This document shows positions 1 through 11,193 of a DNA stretch of 64,000 nt, one piece after another. Positions within the stretch are counted from its first letter, which is position 1; every line of letters starts with the position of its first letter. The translations under genes and the position numbers were made by a program. Source of the stretch: Gammaproteobacteria bacterium (GTDB lineage: Bacteria; Pseudomonadota; Gammaproteobacteria; Burkholderiales; Sulfuricellaceae). The notes under the pieces are model-generated. The model made no database searches, was not told the DNA's origin, and saw nothing but the letters and a program-made list of their open reading frames with translations. The DNA lies in the NCBI GenBank assembly GCA_018823025.1, contig JAHJJI010000140.1, positions 1 through 64,000 of the forward strand, read 5' to 3'.

Positions 1-1
1 C

Positions 2-601
2 CCGCCCGGCTACTACGCCACCTGGAGCGGCCAGTTCGAGTACATGGAGCGCGCCACCGAGAAAATGAAGGTCGTCATCCCGGTCACGCTGGCAATCATC
101 TTCATGTTGCTCTACCTCAACTTCCGCCGCCTCACCGAAACCCTGATCGTGATGCTGTCAGTGCCCTTCGCTCTGGTCGGCGGCGTGTGGCTGATGTGGG
201 TGCTGGACTACAATCTCTCGGTTGCCGTGGCAGTGGGATTCATCGCATTGGCTGGTGTCGCCGCCGAAACCGGAGTGGTGATGCTGATCTACCTCGACCA
301 CGCGCTGAACGAAATCAAAGCCAGGCGTGAGGCAGAGGGTAAATCTCTGACCCCGGCCGACCTCTACGCCGCCGTCATGGAAGGCGCGGTGGAACGGGTG
401 CGGCCGAAAATGATGACTGTGGTGGCGATCATGGCCGGTCTCCTGCCGATCATGTGGAGCAGCGGCACCGGCTCCGAAGTGATGAGCCGCATCGCCGCAC
501 CGATGGTAGGCGGCATGATTTCATCAACAATCCTCACCCTGGTCGTCATTCCGGCGCTGTATGCGCTGATCAAGGAATGGACCCTTTTCAAACGGAGTTA
601 A
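2..601 (+). CDS. RND heavy-metal efflux pump permease, CusA/CzcA family (C-terminal part, 5' truncated by window edge)
   Basis: Frame open from base 2 (PPGYYATWSGQFEYMERA...), CusA-like transmembrane C-terminus ending VIPALYALIKEW. Confidence 0.9.
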   Translation, partial: PPGYYATWSGQFEYMERATEKMKVVIPVTLAIIFMLLYLNFRRLTETLIVMLSVPFALVGGVWLMWVLDYNLSVAVAVGFIALAGVAAETGVVMLIYLDHALNEIKARREAEGKSLTPADLYAAVMEGAVERVRPKMMTVVAIMAGLLPIMWSSGTGSEVMSRIAAPMVGGMISSTILTLVVIPALYALIKEWTLFKRS

Positions 602-602
602 C

Positions 603-1046
603 ATGAACAAGAAACTGATCCTCACCCTGAGTGTTGTGCTGCTGGCGGGCTGTAGTGACGGCGCCAAACAGCCGGAAGTTCTGGGCAAGGGCCTGCGCCA
701 GTACGACAAGAACGTGCTGACGCGCGGTGAGCGGGTATTCCAGACGAATTGCGCGGTATGCCACGGCAGCGGCGGCGAAGGCAAGCCCGGCTGGCAGCAG
801 CCCGGCCCGGACGGCAAGCTTCTGCCCCCGCCGCTGGACGGAAACGGTCGGGTCTGGCGCCTTTCCAGCAGCCAGATGAAACAGTTCGTCCACCAGGGCA
901 GCCCTGATGGACGAGCCAACATGCCGGCCTGGCAAGGCAAGCTGTCGGACCAGGAGATCGACGAGGCGGTCACCTGGATCACCTCGCTGTGGTCGGACCA
1001 GGTTTATCTGGACTGGAAATCAAAAACCGAGCAATCTGCTCAATAA
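603..1046 (+). CDS. Lipoprotein c-type cytochrome (single CxxCH)
   Basis: Lipobox LLAGC, haem motif CAVCH, distal MPAW Met ligand; starts 1 nt after the RND stop. Confidence 0.85.
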   Translation: MNKKLILTLSVVLLAGCSDGAKQPEVLGKGLRQYDKNVLTRGERVFQTNCAVCHGSGGEGKPGWQQPGPDGKLLPPPLDGNGRVWRLSSSQMKQFVHQGSPDGRANMPAWQGKLSDQEIDEAVTWITSLWSDQVYLDWKSKTEQSAQ

Positions 1047-1087
1047 TTTTGTAAAATTAGGGTTTACTAATTTACAGGAGATTTTTC

Positions 1088-1477
1088 ATGTACGGATTCA
1101 GCACAGAAGTAAAAGGCTCTTTCGACGCAGTCGTTACAAAAACCATCGACGCCCTGAAAGTGGAAGGCTTCGGCGTCCTCACCGACATCGACGTGAAAGC
1201 CACCATGAAGGCCAAGCTCAACATCGACGGCCGCCCTTACCGCATCCTCGGCGCCTGCAACCCGCCGCTGGCTCACCGCGCCATCGAAGCCGACCCCGAC
1301 ATCGGCCTGCTGCTGCCCTGCAACGTAGTGGTTCGCGAAGAAGCCGATGGCAAGATTGTGGTCGCCTTCATGGATCCCTCCGCGGTACTGAAACTGGTAG
1401 AGCTGCCCGGTATCGAGGAACTGGCTGCAGAAGTAAAAGGCCGACTCGAACGAGTGCGCGACAGCCTCAAGGCGTGA
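1088..1477 (+). CDS. DUF302 family protein
   Basis: [44 protein letters not shown]..., typical DUF302 pattern and length; AGGAG upstream. Confidence 0.85.
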   Translation: MYGFSTEVKGSFDAVVTKTIDALKVEGFGVLTDIDVKATMKAKLNIDGRPYRILGACNPPLAHRAIEADPDIGLLLPCNVVVREEADGKIVVAFMDPSAVLKLVELPGIEELAAEVKGRLERVRDSLKA

Positions 1478-2157
1478 TCCCCTGGATCGATAACGACGCA
1501 CCCTTTCCGCCGCTTTCTTCCGCCCTCCGCGAGCCCAACGGCTTGCTGGCGGCGGGCGGCGACCTTTCCCCGCAACGGCTGATTGAGGCCTACTCGCGCG
1601 GCATTTTCCCCTGGTTCAACCCCGGCGAGCCTATCCTGTGGTGGAGCCCGGACCCCCGCATGGTGCTATTTCCCGGCGAACTTAAAATCTCCCGCTCGCT
1701 GCGCAAGACCCTGAAGAATAAAACCTGCGAAATTCGCTTCGACACTGCCTTCCGCCAAGTCATGCAAGCCTGCGCTGCGCCGCGCGACGGCCACAGCGGT
1801 ACGTGGATCACCCCCGCCATGATCGAAGCCTACACCGAACTGCACCGGCAAGGCCTGGCGCACTCGGTCGAAACCTGGATGGATGGCAAGCTCGTCGGTG
1901 GGCTCTACGGCATCAGCCTGGGCAGGATGTTCTACGGTGAATCCATGTTCAGTCTCGCCACCGACGCGTCCAAAATCGCCTTCGTCCATCTGGTCAGACA
2001 GCTCGACAGCTGGGGCTACGGCATGATCGACTGCCAGATGAAAACCGCGCATCTCGCCTCGCTCGGCGCGCGCGAGATCCCACGCGCCGAATTCAGCCAA
2101 AAGTTGACGGAACTGGTAAACTTTCCAGAAGATACCGGACACTGGCACCGACCATGA
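1474..2157 (+). CDS. aat: Leucyl/phenylalanyl-tRNA--protein transferase
   Basis: [47 protein letters not shown]; likely GTG start at 1474 overlapping the DUF302 stop (the supplied ORF extends too far 5'). Confidence 0.93.
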   Translation: MIPWIDNDAPFPPLSSALREPNGLLAAGGDLSPQRLIEAYSRGIFPWFNPGEPILWWSPDPRMVLFPGELKISRSLRKTLKNKTCEIRFDTAFRQVMQACAAPRDGHSGTWITPAMIEAYTELHRQGLAHSVETWMDGKLVGGLYGISLGRMFYGESMFSLATDASKIAFVHLVRQLDSWGYGMIDCQMKTAHLASLGAREIPRAEFSQKLTELVNFPEDTGHWHRP

Positions 2158-2885
2158 ATTTGCTGAATGACTTTTCCACGCGCGAGCTGCAGTTCTACCT
2201 GACCTCCGCCTACCCGTGCAGCTACCTGCCCGGGCGGATGGCACGGTCGCTGGTGGCGACACCCAACGAGCTGGTCGACAGCACGGTTTACAGCGAGCTG
2301 ATCCGCCTCGGATTCCGCCGTAGCGGCGCCTACAACTATCGGCCGCAATGCAGCCAGTGTCAGTCCTGTGTCCCGGTACGGCTGGCGGTTGATGAATTCG
2401 AACGCAACCGCACCCAGCGGCGCGCCTGGAAAGCCCATTCCACCATGACCGCTGCGGTACGAGAACTGGTCTACGACCCCGAACATCACGACCTCTACCG
2501 GCGGTATCAGACATCGCGGCATGCCGGCGGCGGCATGGATCAGGACGACCGGGAGCAGTACGAGCGTTTCCTGCTGCAAAGCCACGCCACCACCTATCTG
2601 GTCGAATTTCGCGAGGGGGATGCTTTGCGTATGGTCAGCCTGATCGACAGGGTGAATGACGGCCTCTCCTCGGTGTATACTTTCTACAACCCAGACCTGC
2701 CCCGCGCCAGCTTCGGCACATACAACATCCTGTGGCAGGCTACGCTGTGCCGTGAACTTGGATTGCCTTATCTGTACCTCGGTTACTGGATCGAGCACAG
2801 CCGGAAGATGGCCTACAAGATCAACTACCAACCGCTACAAGGCTACATTCAGGACATCTGGCAAACCCTACCCGCGTCGCCCTGA
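2154..2885 (+). CDS. bpt: Aspartate/glutamate leucyltransferase (ATE1/Bpt family)
   Basis: [48 protein letters not shown]; overlaps aat stop by 4 nt. Confidence 0.92.
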   Translation: MNLLNDFSTRELQFYLTSAYPCSYLPGRMARSLVATPNELVDSTVYSELIRLGFRRSGAYNYRPQCSQCQSCVPVRLAVDEFERNRTQRRAWKAHSTMTAAVRELVYDPEHHDLYRRYQTSRHAGGGMDQDDREQYERFLLQSHATTYLVEFREGDALRMVSLIDRVNDGLSSVYTFYNPDLPRASFGTYNILWQATLCRELGLPYLYLGYWIEHSRKMAYKINYQPLQGYIQDIWQTLPASP

Positions 2886-3031
2886 GCTGTCACAAATTAA
2901 TCAAAGCCTGTTCCAACAGTGTATTCTATGAAATATGGGTATGCAGGCGGAGCCTGATTGCCAAAAATAACTGGGCAGTCACATATTCATGGCCGGTTTT
3001 GACCCGATGAAAGTTCAAGCTTAAGGACAAG

Positions 3032-5455
3032 ATGACCTCTATCCTCATCGTCGAAGACGACCCCCTGGTGGCGGAAGCCCTCAAGCTTCAGCTCGTCGAC
3101 TGCGGCTACCGGATTGCGGCTCTGGTCAGCAATGGAGAAGAGGCCGTTAAGCAGACACAAGCATCACCCCCCGATCTGGTGCTGATGGATATTATGCTGC
3201 CCGGAAAAATGGATGGGATCGAAGCCGCAAACAAAATCCGCGAGTCCTGCGACATTCCGGTGCTCTACCTGACAGCCTACGCCGATGATGCCTTCTTCCT
3301 GCGCGCCCAGGTAACCGAGCCCTACGCCTATCTGCTCAAACCCAGCACACCTCGGGAAATCCAGCTTGCCATCGAAATCGCCCTGTACCGCCACAAAACT
3401 GAGCGAACAACACGCATAAAGCTGGAAAAAGCGGTAACGGAACGCACCGCCGAGCTTGAGCAAGCCCAGCGGCGCATCACCAGCATTCTGGAAAACATCT
3501 CTGATGCGTTTGTGTCGCTGGATGCCGACTGGCACTACACTTACGTCAATGCCAAAGCTGGCGAATTATTTGGCCACAAACCCGAAGAGCTGATCGGCAA
3601 GCATATCTGGACCGAGTTTCCGGAGGGGGTGGGCCAGCCTTTCTACCATGCCTATCACAAGGCCATGGCGGAACAGACACCCCTCGATCTGGAAGAATAT
3701 TATCCGCCCTGGGAGCGCTGGTTCGAAAATCGCATCTTCCCTTCCGAAGACAGCCTTTCCATCTTTTTCCACGACATCACCGAGCGCAAACGGGCTGAAC
3801 AGGCGCTGCGCGAAAGTGAACGATACAACCGCATGCTGTTCGAGAGCCTGCCAACCGGACTGGCGTTGTGCCGCATGGATGGCTCACTGGTGGATGTCAA
3901 CGCGGCCTACGCCAACATGCTCGGCCGCACCATCGAGGAAACCCTGCTTCTGAGTTATTGGGATATCACCCCGAAAAAATATGCCGAACAGGAACAGGCC
4001 CAGCTGGCAAGCCTCAATACGTCAGGGCGCTATGGTCCATATGAAAAAGAATACCTCCACAAGGATGGCCATCTGATACCGGTCGTTCTCTCAGGCAAAA
4101 TCATCGAAAAAGATGGCGAACGCTACATCTGGTCTAGCGTGAAAGACATCACCGAACGCAAACAGGCCAATGAGCAGATTCAGCACCAGTTGGACATGCT
4201 CCAGGCGCTCTATGCCGGTGCGCACAAGTTGTCGGAAAGCGTAAGTTTCTCAAGTATTGCGCAAAGCGTAACGCACTTGTGCGTCGAAGTCCTCGACGTG
4301 CAACTGGCATGGGTGGGACGGGCAGAGGCCGACGGCAGTGTCAGCCTGCTTGCCCAATACCCGGAAGAAAGCACATACCCCCACCACATTTCCGTACGCT
4401 GGGATGAGTCGCCAGAAGGCCAGGGAGCTACTGGCCGCGCTATTCACACAGGCGTCCCGGTATTCAACACCGAAATTTCCAGCGACAAGAACTATGCGCC
4501 ATGGCGCGACACGGCGTTAAAAGAAGGCTTCCACAGCAGTGCGGCATTCCCTCTCATCAGCCGAGGCAAGGCTTTCGGCGCTCTGAACCTGTACAGCTCT
4601 GTTCCGGAATTCTTTGCTCCCGCCCGCATCGCGCTGTTCCAGGCCCTTGCTCACCAGTCCGCCGCTGCGCTCGTAAACCACACGCTCTACAATGAAGTCC
4701 GCACCCACGTTATGGAACTGGAACAGCGCGTAGCCGAGCGCACCGCCGATCTCGAGGCCACCAACCGGGAACTGGAAGCCTTCAGCTATTCGGTTTCGCA
4801 CGACCTTCGCGCACCGCTGCGCGCCATGCAGGGATTCGCCCAGGCCCTGGAGGAAGATTACGGCGCCAAACTCGGCTCCACTGGTCTGGATTATATTCAA
4901 CGTATTGTCACCTCAGCCCAGCGCATGGACACCCTGATCCAGGACCTGCTGGCCTACAGCCAGTTGGCCCGTGCCGATATAGTGATTAAGCCGGTGAGCC
5001 TGACCGCCGCAGTTAAGGAAGCGTTGGATCAACTCGACAACGAGATCAAGCAATCCGGGGCGCAGATCACGGTAGCGCCCTCTTTGCCTGAGGTAATTGG
5101 GCATGCCCCCACTCTGGCCCAGATCATCAGCAATCTGCTCGGCAACGCGATCAAGTTCGTCCCCACGGGCACCAGGCCGAGCGTGAAGGTATGGACCGAG
5201 GAACGCGGCGAGCGGGTGCGCCTGTGGGTGGCGGATAACGGCATCGGAATTTCTCCAGAACATCAGGAGCGCATCTTCCGGGTATTCGAGCGGTTGCACG
5301 GGATTGAAACCTATCCCGGCACCGGCATCGGGCTCGCTATTGTGCGCAAAGGGGCAGAGCGCATGGGCGGCGAAGTGGGTGTCGAAGCGATGGTTGGCAA
5401 AGGCAGCCGATTTTGGGTAGAGTTAGGCAAACCACCGAGAGCGGAAAACCCATGA
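3032..5455 (+). CDS. Hybrid sensor histidine kinase: REC-PAS-PAS-GAF-HisKA-HATPase
   Basis: N-terminal REC (DPLVAEALKLQL...LVLMDIMLPG), PAS repeats, GAF, SHDLRAPLRAMQGF H-box, N/G boxes. Confidence 0.93.
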   Translation: MTSILIVEDDPLVAEALKLQLVDCGYRIAALVSNGEEAVKQTQASPPDLVLMDIMLPGKMDGIEAANKIRESCDIPVLYLTAYADDAFFLRAQVTEPYAYLLKPSTPREIQLAIEIALYRHKTERTTRIKLEKAVTERTAELEQAQRRITSILENISDAFVSLDADWHYTYVNAKAGELFGHKPEELIGKHIWTEFPEGVGQPFYHAYHKAMAEQTPLDLEEYYPPWERWFENRIFPSEDSLSIFFHDITERKRAEQALRESERYNRMLFESLPTGLALCRMDGSLVDVNAAYANMLGRTIEETLLLSYWDITPKKYAEQEQAQLASLNTSGRYGPYEKEYLHKDGHLIPVVLSGKIIEKDGERYIWSSVKDITERKQANEQIQHQLDMLQALYAGAHKLSESVSFSSIAQSVTHLCVEVLDVQLAWVGRAEADGSVSLLAQYPEESTYPHHISVRWDESPEGQGATGRAIHTGVPVFNTEISSDKNYAPWRDTALKEGFHSSAAFPLISRGKAFGALNLYSSVPEFFAPARIALFQALAHQSAAALVNHTLYNEVRTHVMELEQRVAERTADLEATNRELEAFSYSVSHDLRAPLRAMQGFAQALEEDYGAKLGSTGLDYIQRIVTSAQRMDTLIQDLLAYSQLARADIVIKPVSLTAAVKEALDQLDNEIKQSGAQITVAPSLPEVIGHAPTLAQIISNLLGNAIKFVPTGTRPSVKVWTEERGERVRLWVADNGIGISPEHQERIFRVFERLHGIETYPGTGIGLAIVRKGAERMGGEVGVEAMVGKGSRFWVELGKPPRAENP

Positions 5456-5919
5456 GAGCAAACAGTTCCCTGCAAACCATCCTGCTGGTGGAGGATGATA
5501 CCAACGATGTCTTGCTGTTCCGCCGCGCCTACCGCAAGTGCAAGCTGACCAACCCGCTGCAGATAGTGGGTGACGGAGAAGCGGCGCAGGACTATCTCGC
5601 CGGCAGCGGCAAATACGCCGACCGGGAAGCTTACCCGCTGCCCGCGCTGGTTTTGCTCGACTTCAAGCTGCCACGCAAATCCGGGCTGGAAGTGCTGGCC
5701 TGGATGAGATCGCAGACCGGTCTGAAGCGGATGCCGGTGGTGGCGCTGACCTCCTCGCGAGAAAGATCCGACGTCAATCGTGCCTACGATCTGGGCATCA
5801 ACTCCTACCTGGTGAAACCGGTCGCTTTCGACAATCTGATGCAACTGGTCAAGGCACTGGGACTGTACTGGATGATATTGAACGAACACTCAGACCTTGC
5901 ACAGACAGGAAACGCATGA
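5452..5919 (+). CDS. Single-domain response regulator (Rcp1-like)
   Basis: ILLVEDDTNDVLLFRRAYRK...LVLLDFKLPRKSGLEVL...LVKPVAF; ATG at 5452 overlaps upstream stop. Confidence 0.92.
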   Translation: MRANSSLQTILLVEDDTNDVLLFRRAYRKCKLTNPLQIVGDGEAAQDYLAGSGKYADREAYPLPALVLLDFKLPRKSGLEVLAWMRSQTGLKRMPVVALTSSRERSDVNRAYDLGINSYLVKPVAFDNLMQLVKALGLYWMILNEHSDLAQTGNA

Positions 5920-8402
5920 TGACAGACAAGACCTCTGGCCCTGTGAATATTCTTCTGGTCGACGACAACCCGGACGACCGCACCCTGCTGATCCGCGAAC
6001 TGGGTCGGGAGTTTCCCGCCCTGCATGTCACCGAAATCACCGAACAGGAAGGATTCAACCAGGCGCTGGAATACGGCAACTTCGACCTGATCATCACCGA
6101 CTACCAGTTATGCTGGAGCGATGGGCTGATCATACTGCGGGCCGCCAAGTCAAAATGGCCGAATTGCCCGGTGGTCATGTTTACCGGCACCGGCTCCGAA
6201 GAAATCGCAGTGGAGGCGATGAAAGGGGGGCTGGACGACTACGTGCTCAAATCGCCCAAGCACTATGGCAGGCTGCCAGCACGGGTGCGTTTGGCACTGG
6301 AACAGGTCTTGAGCAAGGAGAAACTGCTCAAAACCGAGGCCGAGCTACGCAAAAGCGATTCGATGTTGCATGCCATCATCGAAGCAGAACCGGAATGCGT
6401 CAAAATCATCGGGGCAGACGGAAAGCTGCGCTACATCAATGCCGCTGGACTGACGCTGGTGGAGGCAGACTCCCCCAAAGAGGTATTAGGCACATGTCTG
6501 TCAGACCTGGTATTGCCAGAATATCGGCAGGCGTTTCTGGCACTGCACAAACAGGCGATCAAGGGGGGGCAAGGCACGCTGGAATTCGAAGTCACCGGTC
6601 TCAAGGGTGGGCAGCGCTGGCTGGAGACCCACGCCGTGTCGCTGGAAATGGAAGATGGGCCAGCCCTGCTCGGCGTCACCCGCGACATCACTTCGCGCAA
6701 GCTGGCGGAAGCTTCCAGCGCCAAGCTCACCGCCATTATCGAGGCCACCAGCGACTTCATCGGCATCGCCGATATGGATGGCCGGGTTTCATATTTGAAC
6801 TGCGGCGGACGAAAAATGATGGGAATACCGCAGGATGAAGATATTTCATCCACCCGCATGGACGATTACCATCCCCGCCGGGTGATGGACATCATTCACG
6901 CTGAGGCCATTCCAACCGCCATGCGCGAAGGAATCTGGAGCGGCGAAATTGCCTTGCTCACACGAGATGGCAGGGAAATCCCCGTGTCCCAGGTAATCAT
7001 TGCCCACCGAGGGAAAAACGAAACACCGGAATTTTTTTCCACCATCGTACGCGACATCTCCGAACGCAAGCGCCACGAAGCCGAACTGATTTATCTCGCC
7101 AACCACAATGCACTCACCGGCCTGCCCAACCGCAACCTGCTCGCCGACCGTCTGCAGCAGACCTTGATCGAGGCGAAACGACATAACCGTCTGGCAGCGC
7201 TGGTCTTCCTCGACCTGGACCGCTTCAAGAACATCACCGAATCCCTCGGACATGAGGTGGGGGATCTGGCGCTGCAGATGGTTGCCGAGCAACTGACCGG
7301 ACTGGTGCGTGAAGGCGACACGGTAGCCCACCCCGGCGGCGACGAGTTCGCACTCTTGTTCAGCGATGTTGCCCACAGTGAGGACGCAGCCCGACTGGCA
7401 CAAAAGGTGCTTGACCACTTTGAAAACTTCCCGCTCACGGTGGGCAGTCACAAGCTGTTTGTCACCTTCAGCGCCGGCATCGCCCTCTACCCCACCGACA
7501 GTGAAAACGCGGATGGCTTGCTGCAAGCTGCGCTCACCGCCATGGATCGCAGCCAGGCTTTGGGTGGTAACTCCTACCAGTTTTACTCCAGCGAGATGAA
7601 TACCAGGTCGCTGGAAAACCTGGCCATGGCCAGCGCGCTGCACGACGCAATCGCGCGCAACGAGCTCGAACTGCATTATCAGCCCCAGGTGGATCTCGCC
7701 AGTGGTAAAATTGTCGGCATGGAAGCCTTGGCACGCTGGCGCCATCCACAACTTGGCATGGTGTCGCCGGTAGTTTTCATCCCACTGGCCGAGGAAACCG
7801 GCCAGATCAGCCTGATCGGCGCCTGGGTGCTGCGTGAAGCCTGCCGCCAGAATAAAGCCTGGCAGGACGAGGGATTCCCCCCATTGCGGGTGGCCGTCAA
7901 TCTCTCGGCGCGTCAGTTCTGCCAACGGGACATCACCGCAATTGTTTCCCAAGCGCTTGCCGATACCGGGCTGGAGTCGCGCTTTCTCGAACTCGAAATC
8001 ACCGAGAGCATGTTGATGCACGACGTTAACGCCACAATCAGCATCATGCAGCAATTGAAGGAGCTCGGCATCAGCTTCTCCCTCGATGATTTCGGCACCG
8101 GCTATTCCAGTTTGAGCTACCTCAAACGATTCCCGATCGAGACCCTGAAAATCGACCAATCCTTCGTCCGCGACATCCCGCACGACAAGGACGACTCCGC
8201 CATCGCCGCCGCCATCATCGCGATGGCCAGCGCACTGGGCATCAAGGTCATCGCCGAAGGAGTGGAAACCCCCGAGCAACTCGCCTTCCTGAACACCCAG
8301 AAATGTACCGGCATGCAGGGATATTATTTCAGCAAACCGCTCCCATCGGACGAGTTTGCCCAGTTGCTACGACAAGGTAAAACCCTGGATACAAGCTCAT
8401 AA
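5916..8402 (+). CDS. Response regulator with REC-PAS-PAS-GGDEF-EAL (GGDEF probably degenerate)
   Basis: ILLVDDNPDDRTLLIREL, PAS/PAC, HPGGDEF, EALARWRHP, DDFGTGYSSLSYLKRFP; overlaps upstream stop. Confidence 0.93.
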   Translation: MMTDKTSGPVNILLVDDNPDDRTLLIRELGREFPALHVTEITEQEGFNQALEYGNFDLIITDYQLCWSDGLIILRAAKSKWPNCPVVMFTGTGSEEIAVEAMKGGLDDYVLKSPKHYGRLPARVRLALEQVLSKEKLLKTEAELRKSDSMLHAIIEAEPECVKIIGADGKLRYINAAGLTLVEADSPKEVLGTCLSDLVLPEYRQAFLALHKQAIKGGQGTLEFEVTGLKGGQRWLETHAVSLEMEDGPALLGVTRDITSRKLAEASSAKLTAIIEATSDFIGIADMDGRVSYLNCGGRKMMGIPQDEDISSTRMDDYHPRRVMDIIHAEAIPTAMREGIWSGEIALLTRDGREIPVSQVIIAHRGKNETPEFFSTIVRDISERKRHEAELIYLANHNALTGLPNRNLLADRLQQTLIEAKRHNRLAALVFLDLDRFKNITESLGHEVGDLALQMVAEQLTGLVREGDTVAHPGGDEFALLFSDVAHSEDAARLAQKVLDHFENFPLTVGSHKLFVTFSAGIALYPTDSENADGLLQAALTAMDRSQALGGNSYQFYSSEMNTRSLENLAMASALHDAIARNELELHYQPQVDLASGKIVGMEALARWRHPQLGMVSPVVFIPLAEETGQISLIGAWVLREACRQNKAWQDEGFPPLRVAVNLSARQFCQRDITAIVSQALADTGLESRFLELEITESMLMHDVNATISIMQQLKELGISFSLDDFGTGYSSLSYLKRFPIETLKIDQSFVRDIPHDKDDSAIAAAIIAMASALGIKVIAEGVETPEQLAFLNTQKCTGMQGYYFSKPLPSDEFAQLLRQGKTLDTSS

Positions 8403-8525
8403 CATCAAGGTTCATCTGTACCAGATTATTCCCGCGAAAGCTGGTGTAAAATCAGCATGACTTCTGCAACGGAAAGCAGTTAAACCCGGCATTTCAATCA
8501 GCAACGCCACATAAACATAAATTCC

Positions 8526-9320
8526 ATGCGCCAATACCTCGATTTAATGCAGCACGTACTCGACCACGGCAACCAGAAAAGCGACCGTACCGGCACCGGC
8601 ACAGTCAGCGTGTTCGGCCACCAGATGCGCTTTGACCTGTCACAAGGCTTTCCCCTGGTCACCACCAAGAAGTGCCATCTCAAGTCCATCATCCACGAGC
8701 TGCTGTGGTTCCTGCAGGGCGATACAAATATCAAATATCTCAAGGAAAACGGCGTCCGAATCTGGGATGAATGGGCCGACGAAAACGGCAACCTCGGCCC
8801 GGTATACGGCTACCAGTGGCGCTCCTGGCCAACTCCGGATGGCCACCATATCGACCAGATTTCACAGGTGGTGGAACAGATCAAAAACACCCCGGATTCT
8901 CGTCGCCTGATCGTCTCCGCCTGGAACGTGGCCGACGTTGACAAGATGAAGTTGCCACCCTGCCACGCCTTCTTCCAGTTCTACGTGGCGGACGGCAAGC
9001 TGTCCTGCCAGCTCTATCAACGCAGCGCCGATATATTCCTGGGAGTGCCTTTCAACATCGCCTCCTATGCCCTGCTCACCCTGATGGTGGCGCAGGTGTG
9101 CGGCCTCAAGCCGGGCGATTTCGTCCACACCCTGGGCGATGCACATTTGTACATCAACCACCTCGAACAGACCCGCGAACAGCTCGCACGTGAGCCACGC
9201 GCCCTTCCAGCGATGAAGCTCAATCCGGAGGTGAAGAATATTTTCGATTTCAAATTCGAGGATTTCGCACTCGAGGGCTATGACCCCTACCCTGCCATCA
9301 AGGCGCCAGTGGCGGTATAA
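8526..9320 (+). CDS. thyA: Thymidylate synthase
   Basis: [38 protein letters not shown]...[38 protein letters not shown]. Confidence 0.98.
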   Translation: MRQYLDLMQHVLDHGNQKSDRTGTGTVSVFGHQMRFDLSQGFPLVTTKKCHLKSIIHELLWFLQGDTNIKYLKENGVRIWDEWADENGNLGPVYGYQWRSWPTPDGHHIDQISQVVEQIKNTPDSRRLIVSAWNVADVDKMKLPPCHAFFQFYVADGKLSCQLYQRSADIFLGVPFNIASYALLTLMVAQVCGLKPGDFVHTLGDAHLYINHLEQTREQLAREPRALPAMKLNPEVKNIFDFKFEDFALEGYDPYPAIKAPVAV

Positions 9321-9448
9321 TCAGTGAAACCTCTCTGACATCAGTAACATAATAATTGTGCTATATCGTAGCCCGGATTATGGTATAAATATCTTCATTA
9401 GTGCCCACAAAATAATAACCTCGCTTATCCACCAGGAGACTAAATAAC

Positions 9449-10672
9449 ATGCATTGGATCAAGCACAGCATTCGCAATAAACTTTTTATGATTTCAGGAA
9501 CCGGCACGGTGTTGCTGATCGCCGCAGCGCTATTCGGCCTGTGGATGGCCTGGGGTAATATTCAACTAATTGAAAACAAAGAAGCCATAGAAAGCGCCCA
9601 GAACGGCATCCTCATTAGCCTCGGTTTGATGGCAGTAGCAATAATCATGGCGTTCCTTGCCTTTCTGGTGCTGGTGAACAAATACATTGTCACTCCCGCC
9701 AACCAACTGGTTCATGACTTGAAGAAGCTGGCAGATGGCGATTTCACAGCGACTATTTCGCACCCTACCGATGACGAGATCGGGCAAATCGCAGTCAGCG
9801 CAGAGCAACTCCGCAACAATCTCGGCGGCATGATCACTCGCATTACCGAACTCATGAATGAAAGTTACAGCGCCGCCACCCGGCTTTCTTCCTCGGCAAG
9901 CCAGATCGCTTCCCGTTCGAACGAGCAAAGCGAGGCAGCCTCGGCCACAGCGGCTACAGTCGAAGAGATGGCTGTCAGCATCGCTTCCGTGGCGGAAAAT
10001 ACCGACCATGTAAACCAGATTTCCCGGCAAGGGCTGGAGCATATTGAAAAAGGAAACGAATCGCTGTCCGAATTGATTGGGGAAATTTCCACCGTCGAAT
10101 CATCCGTGGAAGCCATCGCCGAATCGGTATCCGAATTCGTTCACAGCACCGAGGCCATCACCAACATGACACGACAGGTCAAGGATATTGCCGAACAGAC
10201 CAACCTGCTCGCGCTCAACGCAGCCATCGAGGCAGCCCGCGCCGGCGAGCAGGGCCGCGGCTTTGCCGTGGTGGCCGATGAGGTGCGCAAACTGGCGGAA
10301 AAATCGGCGCAATCCGCAAGCCAGATCGACCAGGTCACCATGACGCTCAGTGCGCAATCCGCCACCGTGGAAAAAGCGATCCAGGATGGGAAAAAATCCT
10401 TGCAAACCAGCCAGGATTACCTGGAGAACGTAGCCATCGTTCTGAGCGACGCCAATCAATCCATATCAGAGAGCACGGAAGGCATCAGCAACATAGCCAT
10501 GTCAGTGAACCAACAAAAGGCGGCCAGCCACGACATTGCCCAACATATCGAGAAAATCGCTCAAATGGCCGAAGAAAACATGGCTGCCACCCAGGAAAAC
10601 ACTGCTGCTGCCCAGCGTATGGAGCAACTGGCTATCGCGGCGCAGGAAATGGCGAAACGCTTCAGGGTGTAA
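9449..10672 (+). CDS. Methyl-accepting chemotaxis protein with very short periplasmic loop
   Basis: Two TM segments, HAMP, hairpin tip [35 protein letters not shown]. Confidence 0.95.
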   Translation: MHWIKHSIRNKLFMISGTGTVLLIAAALFGLWMAWGNIQLIENKEAIESAQNGILISLGLMAVAIIMAFLAFLVLVNKYIVTPANQLVHDLKKLADGDFTATISHPTDDEIGQIAVSAEQLRNNLGGMITRITELMNESYSAATRLSSSASQIASRSNEQSEAASATAATVEEMAVSIASVAENTDHVNQISRQGLEHIEKGNESLSELIGEISTVESSVEAIAESVSEFVHSTEAITNMTRQVKDIAEQTNLLALNAAIEAARAGEQGRGFAVVADEVRKLAEKSAQSASQIDQVTMTLSAQSATVEKAIQDGKKSLQTSQDYLENVAIVLSDANQSISESTEGISNIAMSVNQQKAASHDIAQHIEKIAQMAEENMAATQENTAAAQRMEQLAIAAQEMAKRFRV

Positions 10673-10685
10673 CGTTGGCGAGAAC

Positions 10686-11177
10686 ATGGGGCATCCACGC
10701 ATTTCCATCATCGCTGCAATGGCGAGAAACCGGGTCATCGGCATAGGCAACACCCTGCCTTGGCGCCTGCCTGAAGATCTGAAGCATTTCAAAGCCCTTA
10801 CCCTCGGCCATCACATCCTGATGGGACGAAAAACCTACGAATCGCTAGGCAGACCACTTCCCGGTCGCACCAGCGTCGTCATCACCCGTTCGCAGAATTT
10901 GCAGGTGCCCGGCTGCATCGTGGCGAATTCTATTTCGGAGGCTATCGCCGCCTGCAATAACGATGACGAAATTTTTTTCATCGGCGGCGAAAATCTTTAC
11001 CGCCAGGCGCTGGATGTTGCCGATCGGATTTACCTCACTGAAATCAAGGCGGATTTTTCGGGGGATGCGTGGTTCCCCGAGTTCGACACGAACCTGTGGC
11101 AGGAAGCAGAAAGCAAAGCCTGCAAATCCGAAACCGGGCTGGAATGCGATTTTTTGATCTATGATAAAAAACCTTAA
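10686..11177 (+). CDS. folA: Dihydrofolate reductase
   Basis: ISIIAAMARNRVIGIGNTLPWRLPEDLKHFKALTLGHHILMGRKTYES; ATG at 10686 in frame with the longer ORF. Confidence 0.96.
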   Translation: MGHPRISIIAAMARNRVIGIGNTLPWRLPEDLKHFKALTLGHHILMGRKTYESLGRPLPGRTSVVITRSQNLQVPGCIVANSISEAIAACNNDDEIFFIGGENLYRQALDVADRIYLTEIKADFSGDAWFPEFDTNLWQEAESKACKSETGLECDFLIYDKKP

Positions 11178-11193
11178 CACTTAAGGATAAAGT

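Noticed and set aside
6846-8279. 477-aa ORF antisense to the GGDEF-EAL gene
   Set aside because: Shadow ORF of a strong coding frame.
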